Origin: Achaetomiella virescens
Lineage: Eukaryota; Ascomycota; Sordariomycetes; Sordariales; Chaetomiaceae
DNA length: 64,000 nt
Assembly (NCBI GenBank): GCA_031001845.1
Contig: JARNGD010000032.1
Span: 1 to 64,000, forward strand
Direction of reading: 5' to 3'
Positions 32,730 through 44,971 of the stretch are shown piece after piece. Under the pieces are notes generated by a model that worked only from the letters and a program-made list of their open reading frames with translations, made no database searches and had not been told where the DNA came from. The number at the start of each line of letters is the position of its first letter. The first letter of the stretch is position 1. Position numbers and translations under genes: made by a program.

Positions 32730-34929
32730 ATGGTAACCACCCGGCGTGGTCGTGCTCTTTATAAGGACGACCCCGGCTCTCGCGACACAGACAAACCTGC
32801 GACACAGCGACCGTCAAACAAGTCTCCCGCCAGCGACTCAACGCCTGCGAAACGGAAGCTGGGTGCCAGGCCCACCTCAGATCCACGACCAAAGAAGCGG
32901 TCAAGGCAAATATCAGATACACTGGAGTCGATTGAGGTTCGAACAGAGGACGAAGATGTGGACGCTGTTCTCGACGCGACGAGTGCTCAATTCAAGCCGC
33001 GGACAACGAGGATCGAGATACGTCTTCCGACTTCTCGCAGGCGACTGGGGTACAAAGATGCTACTACAGCAAAGCCTCCCTCCGAGCCTTCGACCACCAA
33101 GACACGCGGCCTCCGTCTCCGAGCGGAGCGCTTAGGTCGCCGAATAAAATCTCTCGAGGTTATCGGTGATTTTCCAACATCACAAGCGCCAGCGGGAAAA
33201 CTTGCGAACAATGCGCCCGAGATCATCGCCGAATCTGCTGCTGAGGAGGAGATGGAAGAGGTTCCCAATGGTGCTAGATTCCTGGATCAATTCCAGGGCA
33301 GCCCGGAATTACAGTCCTCGGCGCAAAGACGCCGCGCACCAAGGCCGGCCTCTGACCTCTACGATATTCCCGAAGATTCAGACCCAGAACATCCAAGCCC
33401 TTCCGCCGCCCGAGGCCCAGCCACGACCAGACCCGCGCCAGCTGGCGAGGAGGAGCAGCCTCAACGGGCCATACCGGCGGAGCAGCATCACGTTACACAT
33501 CGTCCTACGCCTCCCGAATACGCTCAGCGCTCCGCGCCTGTTGAATCAGATGAAGGCGAAGAGACCGACGAAGACGAAGAATCCATGGAGCCGGACCCCA
33601 CCGAGCTGGAGGCGGACGAGCGAGAGATGGTGGCGCCTCAGGTACCTCAATACAGCAGGGTGCAAAACTTCCAGATTGTTTCGAGGCCTCCCCCTAACAC
33701 AACCCAAGGCTTGATCCCGGTTTTTAGCCCCCATCTCAGCGACATGCTGGGAATGATGGGCAAGGAGGGCTGGACCGATAGAGGAGACAGGTGGGCAGTC
33801 GATTTAGTCAACTCCATCGCGTCTGGCTTCCAGGGTTTATCTCTCACAGCAGGAAAATACCGTCTAGCGTCTTTCAAGTTGTTAAATGAGGAATTGGAGG
33901 ACATTCCCAATGCGCTTGATCTCGTTAAGCAATCCAAGTACCTCACAGCGAAGGGAAAGGGCTAGAGAAGGCTTTTGCAAGTGCCGACAAGCGGGTTAGC
34001 GAGCTCGAAAATCTAGCGCGCCAACAGGATGCGAGGTTACACAAAGAGCTCCTCGGCGACATCTTCGCCTGCGTCGCCCCGATGCTTGTCCTGCTACTTC
34101 GCAACTCCTTCGCGGTTGGGGTTGCAGCACCCGATGCCGAATCGAATCTCTTCCTCCCGAGAGAAGGCACCTTCACCCCCCCACCATACAGCATCTGGCG
34201 CAGATCTCGGCTTGGATAAACCGCTTACTGAAGCCCATTATGCCAAAGCAGACGGCCCCTGAAGGTGGAGACACGGGGAAGAAGAACCGCGACAAGTTCT
34301 GGGTCATGTTCCTCAAGTGGAAAGAACAGGTCAAGTTGGCGATAGACGGCTACAACGCCCAAGTTGACCGGCAGCGGGACATCTTTGAGAAGAAGCAGCG
34401 GGACATTGCTATCCGGGAGGCCAAGCGCAAAGCAGAAGATGAGGAGCGTGCGCGCTCTGCACAGCAGGACGAGGCGTGGCGGAGGTCGATAGCTAATATA
34501 ATCAGCCGGCCGCATCCGAATGTTGAAAAGTGGCTGAAGGCGACAGCGGGGTGGGCGCCTGCCTTGCCTTCCGTCAACAATAACCAGTTTGTCACGGCGG
34601 CTGGCACACCGCGCCAAGTTCCGCTTCCTGGCCGGCGCACAGGCTGCCGCAGTCGAGACTGTATCCGCGGGCACGTTGAGGTCCTCCGCGCAAGCCCCTA
34701 GGGTGCCGCCTCCGCTCCTCCTCATCCTCCCCCTCCTCCCCAGATGGACTATCCCGTATGGGACGAAGAGGATGTTGAATGGTTTTTGAAGGAGCTTAAC
34801 CGGCCGAACAGACGGCCTGGTGATCTGGAGGAGTGTGCTGAGACGCTGGAGCGGACCCTGGAGGAGGTGAAGGCGGAGAAGGAGCGGTTGAAGAGGGTCG
34901 GGCGGTATCGGTCGCCGGTTCGAAGATAG
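32730..34929 (+). CDS. Nuclear-type hypothetical protein with coiled coil
   Basis: An uninterrupted frame of 411 residues starts MVTTRRGRALYKDDPGSRD at 32730. Its N-terminal half is basic and disordered, with KRKLGARPTSDPRPKKRSRQ resembling a bipartite nuclear localisation signal and ARFLDQFQGSPELQSSAQRR further on. An acidic block follows (SDEGEETDEDEESMEPDPTE), then a folded-looking segment FSPHLSDMLGMMGKEGWTDR, VDLVNSIASGFQGLSLTAGK and YRLASFKLLNEELEDIPNAL. A frame change at about 33957 leads to FASADKRVSELENLARQQDA (coiled coil) and LLGDIFACVAPMLVLLLRNS. After another change come NRDKFWVMFLKWKEQVKLAI and DIFEKKQRDIAIREAKRKAE, and near the end DYPVWDEEDVEWFLKELNRP and ERTLEEVKAEKERLKRVGRY, stopping at 34927-34929. 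The W-x-E-E-D-V-x-W-F-L pattern is loosely Myb/SANT-like, but this is only a resemblance. No known family was recognised. Confidence 0.65.
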
Positions 34930-36339
34930 GAGAGATGGTGGTTGGGTTTGCTGCCCGAATATGGTCTTATTGTCACCAAGAACGTCCACTTTGATGGGAG
35001 TTCTATTGGGGCTCTTGTTGGTTATTAGCGGTGGAGATACCCTTTGCTTTTTGAGTTGGCTTGTTGTCGGCCAGCGCTGGCTAAATGTTCGTTAAAACCG
35101 ATGTGTCTTAAGACACCCCATGTCAGATTTCCGCATTTCCAAACCCCAGTGCTGTCTCAGGATGCACAGAGCAGAGATGGGCGCCCAATTCTCCCAACCA
35201 GCATGGTCAAAGCTGTCTACTTGAGACGGGTGTACCCGACGGGTCAGCCTCGCCCCATCTCCGTTCTTCCGATCAGACTGGTTGATCCTCCATCGCTGGG
35301 TTTGAGATGAAGCATCCAGGAATTAATGGGAACCCATTAACCCACGCGTTGAAACCCAACGCCTTACCACTGAAGATCATCCGACGGGGTGGCCCTGTGG
35401 AGGCTGTCCGTCCCCATCATCGGTCAGACGAGGCGCAAGCCAGGATGCACATGTGCAACATTTTAAGAATCTGACAGCCGGTACTAGCGAATAGCAGAAG
35501 TATGCCCCCATCCGAATCATCCAAACGCGTCCTCTATCGAACCGCGGTGGTCGATTCGATGGCAACGTGAGAGACGCTGCAGCCCATGCAGGAGCGAGGG
35601 GGGCCATGCATTTAAATGTGTCCATCCGAGTGGATGCAAGATGACGAAGCGAAGGGAAAGGGGACGGGCAACCCGACCCCTGTCTGCAAGCCCCACCAAC
35701 CCTTTCCAGTAATGTCCACGCTCCCCTGGTCAGCCGAGCGGCGCTAGGCCCGCGCTTTGCTGTTCTGGGAGCTGGCACTTCATGAGAGGTCCAGGCTCGG
35801 CCTCAGAGCTCCTCTTTTTCACCTTTCTTCTTTTCGCGGGAATTGAGCTGAGCGGTTGTCTCCTTGCCGCTGTCAACTGGGCAAATTTTGTTAAGGATAT
35901 CTTTTGGGGGAAAGCTTGTTCTTGTGGCGAATCTTTGGATTTACTTACCCTGAATTCCCCGAGGCGGCGCTTGCTTTGTCGGTGCACATCCTCCCGGCAG
36001 GTGCCCATTCGATTGTTGCGGTCTGCAAAGCGGACGACGGCGGCAGAGTCCAGCAGGGGATAGGTGAGTTGCAGCGCGGCCCTTGACAGCTCCTCCAAAC
36101 TATGGCACCCTCTCCTTAAGCTTCGTCTATCTCGTCTTGCCGCGAGACGCCCTGCCAAACAAACAGCAAGGAGCTGTCTTTCCAAGATCCATAGCTCATT
36201 GCACATAATTTCGCGGCACTCCACTGGCGCTGTCGGGTACCAGGCTAACGGTTCACATTAAAACCGAACACAGTCCCGTCACCGCTTGATTCCTTGAGCT
36301 TTCCACCTCGACACCACGACTTTGTTTGCTTAGCCCACC
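34930..36339. other. Gene-free interval
   Basis: About 1.4 kb. It contains the 3' flank of the preceding gene and the leader of the coiled-coil gene (CT-rich near 36260-36330). A pair of adjacent hairpins at 35323-35362 is listed separately. Confidence 0.5.
35323..35362. repeat. Two adjacent perfect hairpins
   Basis: TTAATGGG-AA-CCCATTAA (35323-35340) is followed after five bases by GCGTTG-AAACC-CAACGC (35346-35362). Both stems are perfect. The minus strand also has a D-arm-like CAGTGGTA next to them, but the whole does not fold as a canonical tRNA. Confidence 0.6.
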
Positions 36340-39300
36340 ATGTCCGAAGCCGATAGTTTCGAGGTCGTCCAGCACGCGGACACTCCGGCGGCCGCGCCTG
36401 CGCCTGCCCCTGAGCCGACGCCGGCGGCAGCGCATCCGCCTTCCTCTCCGAAGACTGAGAAAAAGGCAGCCACCGGTACAGCACACCAAACCCCCGCCTC
36501 ACCGAAGAGCGAGAAGAAGGCCGCGGCTGGCCCTACGGCTGCGAAACGCACCACGGCGCCCGCTACCGCTACCTACCGCTACTCGCCGACCGGGAACGAC
36601 AGGCACAGGCACTGCGGCGACGAAATCGACCGGAAGCTCAACCGCGAGCTCGACGACGCGGACAAGCACAACCGGTACCTTGAGCAAGCCCCCGACCCGT
36701 TCCTCCACCACAGGAACGACCACCGCCAAGCGCCCGCCGACCGCTACCTCGACCGTCTCACACAGGTCCCACCCCTCCGTGTCTGAAGACGAGAAGAAGC
36801 GGGTTTCTACCTCCACGGCGACTGGTGCAGCGCGCCGTGCCTCGACCGCAGTCAGCAGCGTCGCCAGCTCTCCCAGCAAGCCTAAGACCAGCACGGCCAC
36901 ATCCACCACCGCTACCGCCAGGAAGCCTCCGTCGACTACCGGTACTGTGCCTCCAAGGACGTCGACCACTACCTCGAGGTCATCGACTACCGCTGCGTCC
37001 GCGCCCGCTGCGACGACCCGTACCGTCCACAAGCCGGCGGTCGCCAGTACCGGCGCTGTCGCTGAGGCGAAAAAGCGTCTGTCCTCGGTGTCCGGAACCG
37101 CGGTCACCGGAACGGCCCGTCATGCATCTCGCCCCTCGCTTGCGCACAGCACGACATCCAGTGCCTCGGCACACGCCGCCGAGTCGGCGAAGGAGGTTGA
37201 AGAGCTGAAGGGCAAGCTTGCGACCAGCGAGCACGAGATTGCCGAGCTGAGGGCCCAAATTGTGTCATCCCAGGAAAAGATCACCGAGCTTACTGAGAAG
37301 GCGAGCTTTGCCGAGGAGGGTCACGAGGTCCCTGAGGGCGCCATCAGCAAGGAGGCACTTGAAGCCTTGAAGACGGAGCATGCTGCTGAGGTCGAGGCCC
37401 TCCACAAACAGGTTGCTGAGATTCAGGAGAAGCTGGCCGCGGCTGAGGCTGATCTTGAAGCCCAGAAAAGCCAGTTCGCCGACGCTACCAGCGCCAAGGA
37501 GGCTGCCGAGGCTCAGCTCGCGGAGCTCAAGACATCCCTGGACAGCCTTCAGGCTGAGCAGGAGGCGAAGCTGAAGGAGGCCGAGTCGCACTTGACGACT
37601 GCGAATGAGGAGCATGCCGCCAAGCTTGAAGCCCTCCAGGACACGCTGAAGGAGGAACATCAGGCGGCCCTCGAGGCTCTGAAGGCGAAGCACGCTGAAG
37701 AACTCCAAGGCGGCCACTCCGCGATCATCGCCAACCACGAGAAGGCCATCCAGGAGCTCAACGCCAGCCATGAGCTCGCCCTCGCCGAGCTGCAGCAGAA
37801 GATCGATGATCTGACCTCGGCCCAGGAAACTCTAGAAGCCGCACATCAGGAGAAGCTGGCCTCGGAGACCGCCGCCCTCTCTGCAGAGGTTTGAATCCCT
37901 AGAGGCCAACATTGCCGAGCTCGAGGCCAAGCTTGAGGCGGCCGAGAAGAGCGCCGATGTTGCCAAGGCAGAACTCGAGACAAGGACAGCATCTCTGGCT
38001 TCCCTGGAGGCCAAGGTCGCCGAGTTCGAGGCCGAGCTTGCCGCGGCCAAGGAGGAAGCGGCCAAGGCCACCAGCTCGCACGCCGACCTCCAGAAGCTCA
38101 TCGACAGCCTCACCGAGGAGACCAAGTCGAAGGACGCAACTATTGCCAAGATGAAGGAGGAGAACGCGGCGGCGGCCGATCACCACCAGAAGCAGCTCCA
38201 GCAGGTCAGTCAGGATTACGAAAACGAGATTGAGAGTCTGCGGGGCGATGCTTTCTTCAAGCGGCGGTTCGAGGAGCTCGAGGCCAAGCACGCCGAGCTA
38301 ATCAAGGCCCACGAGGAGGCTCTCACCAGCCATGCCGAGGCGCTCGAGGCGGCCAAGGCCGAGCACAAGGCGGCTGTCAAGGCGCTCGAGGCCAAGGAAG
38401 CCGAGCATCAGCAGACTCTGGATGCGCTGCAGGCCAGCCATGCTGAGGAGCTGGAGGCTGCCAAGAGCGCGGCTCGCCAGGCGCAGGAGGTGAGCGAGGA
38501 GGAACTGCAGGCGTTGAAGGCTAGCCATGCGAGCCAGATTGAGATCCTCAAGGGCGAGAGCGAGGCCAACCTAGCTAAGGAGCTTGAGAGCTTGAAGGCG
38601 ACTCACGCTCAGATACTTGACGACCTGGTCAAGGATGCGGAGCTGGAGAAGGAGCAGCTGCTTGCTAAGCACGCCGATGAGATCGCTGCTGCGAAGGCGG
38701 CTGGCGATGACAGCCATGCTGCCCTCCTGGAAAATGAAGAAGGAACTCGAGGCTAAGCATGCTGAGGAGCTTGCTGCTGCCAAGGCGGCCGGTGATGACA
38801 GCCATGCGGCTCTTGTCGAGCAGATCAAGAAGGAGTTGGAGGCTAAGCATGCGGACGATCTAGCCAAGGTCGCTGCACAGCTGGATGAGGCTAGCAACCT
38901 GAGGAACAGCTCGAGGCCAAGCACGCCGAGGAGCTTGCGAAGCTGACCGCGGAACTTGGGTCGGCCAGCGGCGCCAGACAGGAGCTGGAAGCCAAGCATG
39001 CCGAGGAGGTCGCACGGCTGATGGCCCAACTCGACTCTAAGGGCGACCTCGAGGCTAAGCATGCCGCTGAAGTTGTACGCTTGATGGCCCAGCTTGATGC
39101 GGCTGGTGGCCTCAGAAAAGAGATTGAGGTCAAGCACGCCGAGGAGATTGCAAAGCTCACCGCGGAACTCGAGACGGCCAAGGGCCTGCAGCAGGATGTC
39201 GAGGCCGCCCAGGCTAAGCTCGCCGAGGCCGAGGCCAGCCACGCCTCTGCCATCGCCTCTCTCAAGCAGAGTTTGGAGGACAACCACGCCGCCGAGGTCG

Positions 39301-40473
39301 AGAAGTTGATCGCCATGCACAACGAGGCTCAGGAAGCCCTGAAGGCGGAGGGTGCCTCCACCACCAAGACCCAGCTCGACGCCCTGCGGGCCGAGCACGC
39401 CAACCTCCTCGAGAAGCTCACCGCCAAGTACGAGGCCGATTTCAAGTCTGTCTCCTCGGACCTGGCCAAGATGGAAGCAGCCAAGAGCGAGTCCGACGCC
39501 GCCCTCCAAGCCCTCAAGGCCGAGCACGCCAAGGCGCAAGAGGAACTCGACACGCTCAGCCAGCAGCTCGCCCTGGAGAAGATGGAGAAGTTCACGGCCC
39601 AGGCCGAGCTCGACGCCACGCGCAACGCCAAGCCCGACACTACCGAGCTGGACGCGCTCAAGGCGCACGTCGCCTCGCTCACCGCCGCCCACGACAAGGA
39701 GCTCGCCGAGCTCAAAGCCGCGCACGAGAAGTCGCTTGCCACTGCCGGCGAGGCCTCGAGTAAGGCTGCCGCGGAGCTGGCTGGCGCCCGCGAGGAGCTC
39801 GCCATGGCGCAGAAGGAGCTCGAGGCGCACAAGCTGGAGGCCGAGGCCAGGCACAAGACATCGCTCGCGGATTACAAGGACATGCACGACAGCATGACGC
39901 AGCTGGTGGAGGAGGCTCAGAGCAAGGCTGCCGAGACGCAGAAGAAGCTGGAGGCGCGGAGCAGCGGTTTGCGGAGGCAGACCAGAGGATTGCGGAGCTG
40001 ATGGCGCAGTTGAAGGTTAAGGAGGCGGAGCTTGCTGAGGCTAGGTACGATTCCTGTACTGTGGAGACTGTGGAGAATGTGTTGTTGACATAAGAAAACA
40101 GACGAAAGCGGAGCCGCCCAAGGGCCTCGCGGCCAGCCGGTTTGCCAACGCCGCCGATAATAACCACAACAACGAGGACAACAACTCCCAGGCCGCGACG
40201 GAAGGTGAGGCAGAGCCAGACCATTCCTCGGCCGCATTGGCTTCGGTGCGAACAACCCTAGCTTACCACGCAGCATTCTTATAACGCATTCTCCTCCTCA
40301 TATACTTAACCTCGTTTGTCGGGTCTGCGGGTTGCTAACATGGTCGTGTGTTGTTCTACAGCTCGCTAAGGTCGAAAAATCCATCAGCCAGCTCAGGGAG
40401 TTTGACGAGGAGCTGGGCAGCCAGCATCACCAGATGCTGAAATCGATTACGGATTTCAAGAAGGGGGCGTGAG
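36340..40473 (+). CDS. Very long coiled-coil protein (M-protein-repeat-like)
   Basis: The start at 36340 reads MSEADSFEVVQHADTPAAAP. The first 250 or so residues are Pro/Ala/Ser/Thr/Lys-rich and disordered. From about 37180 to 40030 the sequence is almost pure coiled coil, rich in Ala, Glu, Lys and Leu, with recurring units such as EAKHAEELAK, ALKAEHA and ELEAAK; examples are EVEELKGKLATSEHEIAELR and LTEKASFAEEGHEVPEGAIS. Two introns lie near the 3' end (from about 40046, GTACGA..AAACAG; and from about 40205, GTGAGG..CTACAG). They flank a segment encoding KGLASRFANAADNNHNN (after a frame change). The last exon reads LAKVEKSISQLREFDEELGS and QHHQMLKSITDFKKGA, ending at 40471-40473. Frame breaks lie at about 36750, 37890, 38745 and 38905, while other stretches are open for nearly 1 kb. 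Length is roughly 1,300 aa. It is probably a structural or tethering protein; I know no specific function. Confidence 0.75.
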
Positions 40474-41871
40474 CACGGCAGGGACAGATTACGTTTGGGC
40501 TGGATGCCACTTGCGTCATGGTGGCTCGGTGAACGGCTGTGGGTGGTGTGCAAGGACCCGGACGACCTGGGACTACAACCCCCGAAGAAGCAGGAGTTGG
40601 GGGTCCCGTCTATCTCTTTTTCATCTTCGCCACTTCGTTGTTTGCGATAATTGGTGTCCTATCATGGGATGCCCAGCATTTTAATCGAGATTCTGCTCTG
40701 CTCACCCGGATACCTGTGGCTGTTTGCCCCTTCTTAATCTTGGGTTGCAGGACATGGGGGATGGTGGGTGGGAATGGAGCTGTCCAGCTGGAAGGATGGA
40801 GTTTTGTTTAGCTCTCTGGTGTTGAGATTGTTCGTGCTGATTGTGGTCTTTTGTACAGCGGTTGGGGAGTGTCACATGGTGGTGTATATCGACTAGTTTG
40901 GTGTGCAGACAGCGTGGAGAATGGAAGCGGTTGAAAGCGGTTGGCTGCTGCTTGAGAGAGAATGTGTTTATGATGTAATAGAAGGAAGGTTCTACATTTT
41001 CTCCCACTGACAAGCAATAGGCCATCGATGGACGAATAGCCCAAGCGACTAAGTAGGACAAAGGTTGAGGCTGCCGACTCTGTATAGATGGACCCGCTTA
41101 CAACATGTGCATTTCCAGATTACACAGCTATCAACAAGGCTCTTAGAGACACTGATCATGGAGAGCACGTTCTTCTTGATAGCTGGACGGCCTACGAATA
41201 AAGGTTGTTGAGGGCGTTTTGAGAAAGCTGGAAAGTGGCTTGAGGGGCTTCAGCCACAGCAGCGCCTCACCGCCTAAGGGATGGCGCTGATGGAGCTTCT
41301 TAACACGGGAGCCCAGTCCAATCACGCACCGCGAAATGGGATTCCACGATCCCCAAAAATTCTCCAGGTTCCCGCTGGGCCAACGCGGTGAAAACTCCTT
41401 CCGTTCCATTCCCTCCATCGGAGCTGTCAGTTCTTCCGCAGCGACAGGAATCCCAGGCAGGCCCAATCCGACTGGGAATAGCTGCCTGATCAATCCAAGG
41501 TGCCAGGTATGTTCCAGGCCTCGTCAATTGTCTCTCTGGCCTTGCATTTGCACTTCACTGTGATGATCCCAAGTCATCAATGTTGTTCCTGCGGTGCATT
41601 GTGGTTCTCGATACGACCATCGCGACCATGTATTCTCAGCATCGCAACAGTCTTGTTTCCTCAATTCTGTCTTGTAATTGCATGCAGCACGATAGCAACA
41701 TTCAATCCAAGCCATTGTTTGGAGACCGTGAAATGCTGCTTCATATGCTAATGCGGCAGTGACCAGCCGCACCCAGCCCATTCGCCCTTCTGGTGTGTTT
41801 CGACACATCAGGAAAACGTTGCGCCTGGCAACTGCCCTCCGGCTACAGCAACCTCCCGCCGTTGTCTTGCC
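40474..41871. other. Gene-free interval upstream of the Zn2Cys6 gene
   Basis: About 1.4 kb containing the 3' UTR of the coiled-coil gene and the promoter of the downstream regulator. Open frames on the minus strand at 40.7-41.5 kb show no recognisable family. Confidence 0.5.
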
Positions 41872-44524
41872 ATGGACGACAAGAAGCCGCCCGCCGAGGC
41901 GGAGGATGCTGTTATGCAGCAAAGCTATCCGTCGCCCATGGTCGACAGCGCAGATGCGCAGTACTATCACCAGCTCGCCCAGCACCGCGAGTTAGAGCCA
42001 CAAATAGACCATCAATCGGCCCAGCCGGAGGAGCACCATGGACTGGCCGCCTTGCCCGAGCACCAGGCGCAGCATCAACACCACGAGCTGCATGAACTCC
42101 AAAACCTGCAGGAACCACCGACACCCCAGCAGCACAACTCACGCCCACCGGTCAGCGCAGATGAGCTCCAACTAGCGGCCCAGCTGACACAGGGCCTGGC
42201 ACCCATGATGGCCGCTGCCGTCCAGGAGCAGGCAGAGGAGCAACAACAACTGCCACAGCAGGACGGGCAAGCGCAAACACAACCTGGGCAGAACCGAATC
42301 TCCAGGAGCAGCTCGAAGCTTCCTTGCAGGACCACGAGCAGCTCGAGGCCTCCTTGCGGAACCAGGAACATACTACAGACCCACAACCACGAACTCCAGA
42401 GCGTTCTCTCACACGAGGCGCCGCCTCAACCGCATCACTATCCCCAGAACCATCCCGCGGTGCCTCATCTACCGCACAATATGTCGCTGGAACATCTCCC
42501 GCCTACCCACCCGCAGTACCAGCTCTCAGACGCCACCCCACCAAGGAAGCGATCCAAGGTATCCCGTGCCTGCGATGAGTGCCGACGCAAGAAGATCAAG
42601 TGCGACGCGCAATCGGAAGCTACCGAGCAGCCTTGCTCAAACTGCCGCCGGTCTAACGCGCATTGTCTCTTCAGCCGCGTGCCCCAGAAGCGGGGGCCGA
42701 GTAAAGGGTAAGTCTGCGGGCTCATGACAGGAAATATCGCCGCCGCCGATGATGTGATAACGATAATGATGATGCTGATACGCGGCAGATACATCAAGGA
42801 GTTAGCGGACCGCATCAACACAATCGAGGGAAAGCTCAACACCAGCGTGGAAAACCTGGAGAGGAGAGCGTCGAGCGAGGCTTTCGCGTCACCGGGCCTG
42901 AGTGACAATAGTAGGAAGCGCCCATTCTCGAGCATATCGGGCGACGGCTTTCAGACCCCTCCTCCGACCACCATGGCATCAGGTCATACGTCCGAGCATT
43001 TGCCGATTTGGCAGCCGGAGTCTCGACCACGAATATCCGGAAACCCAAGCGACCTCGCCCTCAGGCCACTGCCGCCCAATGCAATTTACAGGGGAGTCAA
43101 ACGACGGTGGTCTCCCAGCTCAGACTGAGACCATGGATGGGATCTCGCAGAACGGGCTGCCGCAGGGATCGGCACATCATGCAGAGCATCTCCCCGAAAT
43201 TGAGGATGCTGTCTTCAATCGGTGAGCAGTCGTCTTTCCATCCCGTCTCGCTGCCAATGGCACTGTTCACACCAACTAACCGCTATCAGCTATTTGGAGG
43301 TCATCCACCCTGTCTTCCCAGTTCTGGCGAGTTCCAAGGCCAGGGTGCAATCCTTGCTCTGGCAGTCGCCGGTGGTGCTGCAAAGTGCATTTTACAACGC
43401 CTTCTTCTCCATGCTCCAGCCTTTCTTGCCTTACGGACACCCCAAATTCACGGTGATACTGCCACTGTGTGCCGTCTGCTCAGCGAGTGGGATGGGACAC
43501 GTAGGCCGCGCTCTGCCGTCACAGATCTCGTGCGCCTCCAGACCCTCATCATGGCGGTGATTGCAGTTGACAGCCACGGCATCCCCGCGGCCCAATGTTG
43601 AACCTCCGGGCCCATCCAAGGCTTCTTTCCTCGGACAGGCGGTCGCTCTTGGGATGTCGATGCGACTCTATGCCCGAGAAGTAGACTTGGAACCGAACGT
43701 GGACTTGGATCCCAACTCGGACGACAACGTGGCTCTGCGGGCCTGGTGGGCCCTCGTCATGCTGGACCGGTGGAATGCCGTCGGGATGGGCATGCCAGTA
43801 TTGATTAACAACGATACTGTTGTGATTCGGCCGGGGGTGCAGAATATCGTCGGAGACGTCGTCTTTGCCCTCATCCGTCAGTCCCCTAGATAACGACCGT
43901 CCGTTTCGCTCCACTGACAGAATGAACAGGGCAATCCCACTTCCTCGGGCATATCGGCCCCCTTGTCGCCGGGCCCGCCGTCCTTGATCCCTTCACTCCG
44001 GCCGGCTCGATGCAGCGCTCATGGGTCAGAACAATCGCCGACACGCTACGCTGGTATCTCCCCGCAGGCAACACCGACCCGTTCTCCACCTGGCTTACTG
44101 GCATGCCCGGCTTCTGTACGAAATCCTCTCTTCGGACCCATCTTCTGCCAACATCCTACAAGTGAGCAAGAAAATGGTGGAGCTCCTTCTGGGCAACCAT
44201 GACCTCGTCAGCCCGCTGACCCACCATTTCGTCGCGCTCGTATCCCTCGTTCTGCTGGACTTCACCGTTTCGACGAGACGCGTGACGAAGCCGCTAAGAT
44301 GATCGAGACGGTCCTGGGGTTCAGGCTTGCCTATTCTGCGTGGAATACCGCTGTCCGTGAAAAACTCGCCGGGTGCCAGTCCCGCCCGGGCACAGCGGTG
44401 AGCTCGGGGCCGGCAAGCCAGAATTTGCAGCACTTGGGGATCTTGCTACCACGGTAGAGGGTCGACTGCCGCCGGCGCTGCGACCGCGGCCACCGAGGAT
44501 GGTCCAAAGGAGGAGCCTCTGTAA
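41872..44524 (+). CDS. Zn2Cys6 fungal transcription factor (RGT1-like DNA-binding domain)
   Basis: The start at 41872 (MDDKKPPAEAEDAVMQQSYP) opens a Gln/His/Pro-rich N-terminus of about 220 residues. The binuclear zinc cluster then reads SKVSRACDECRRKKIKCDAQ and EQPCSNCRRSNAHCLFSRVP, spacing C-x2-C-x6-C-x10-C-x2-C-x6-C. The longer central loop and the following QKRGPSKGYIKELADRINTI linker resemble the Rgt1 class of sugar-response regulators. An intron (42708-42788) falls inside PSKG-YIKEL and another (about 43222-43289) before YLEVIHPVFPVLASSKARVQ. The middle-homology region includes FLGQAVALGMSMRLYAREVD and RAWWALVMLDRWNAVGMGMP. After an apparent intron near 43880-43930 comes FLGHIGPLVAGPAVLDPFTP and SWVRTIADTLRWYLPAGNTD. 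The last clear segment is AKMIETVLGFRLAYSAWNTA. The exact stop is uncertain: alternative frames end at 44458, 44524 or 44534. It is a nuclear DNA-binding regulator; its targets are unknown. Confidence 0.85.
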
Positions 44525-44877
44525 ATGGGAATAGCACTGCGCCAGCAGCCCTTTTGGGGCAGGGTCTCGGCATTAATGGCGATTTCTCTTGTGTGCCAGG
44601 AGGAGAGAGGTGCGATCGGCTTTGAGGAAGGGGTATCTGACCTCCTTTGGGGAGAAAGCGGAGGATGGTCTTGCTGCTTAGGAGGAGGAAATCTCAGAAC
44701 CGATGATGATCCTCTTTGGTCTTGACGACAGGAGTTGTGGGAGGTTTATGCCAGGCAAGGCTTCTGGTACAAGGAGTATACTGTGATAACGGAAATGGGT
44801 ATGGGCGTTCATATCGTAGTCCTGTAGACGATATCGAGTCTCCTTATGTATTTTAATTCTTGCACAAAGAGAAGCGG

Positions 44878-44971
44878 TTTTCTTTCATTCTTTTAGTCTC
44901 TCCGCTCCTTGCTCTTTTCTTTTTCCATTTCTTCCTCTTCTCTTTCTTCTCTTTCTTCTTCCCCTTCCTTT
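44878..44971. repeat. Polypyrimidine tract (TTC/TCT-rich)
   Basis: More than 90 bases are nearly all C and T on the plus strand, with repeated TTCTTCTCTTTC units. A few A and G bases interrupt it near its left end. Such strand-asymmetric tracts can form triplex structures and are common in fungal UTRs and promoters. Confidence 0.85.

Noticed and set aside
35290..35390. tRNA gene on the minus strand
   Set aside because: A D-loop-like CAGTGGTA and two hairpins are present, but the putative anticodon loop lacks T33, the T-arm is an 8-bp stem with a 2-base loop, and no acceptor stem pairs.
38571..39887. 438-aa Leu/Gly-rich minus-strand protein
   Set aside because: It is antisense to the repetitive coiled-coil gene; repetitive codons keep the opposite frame open.
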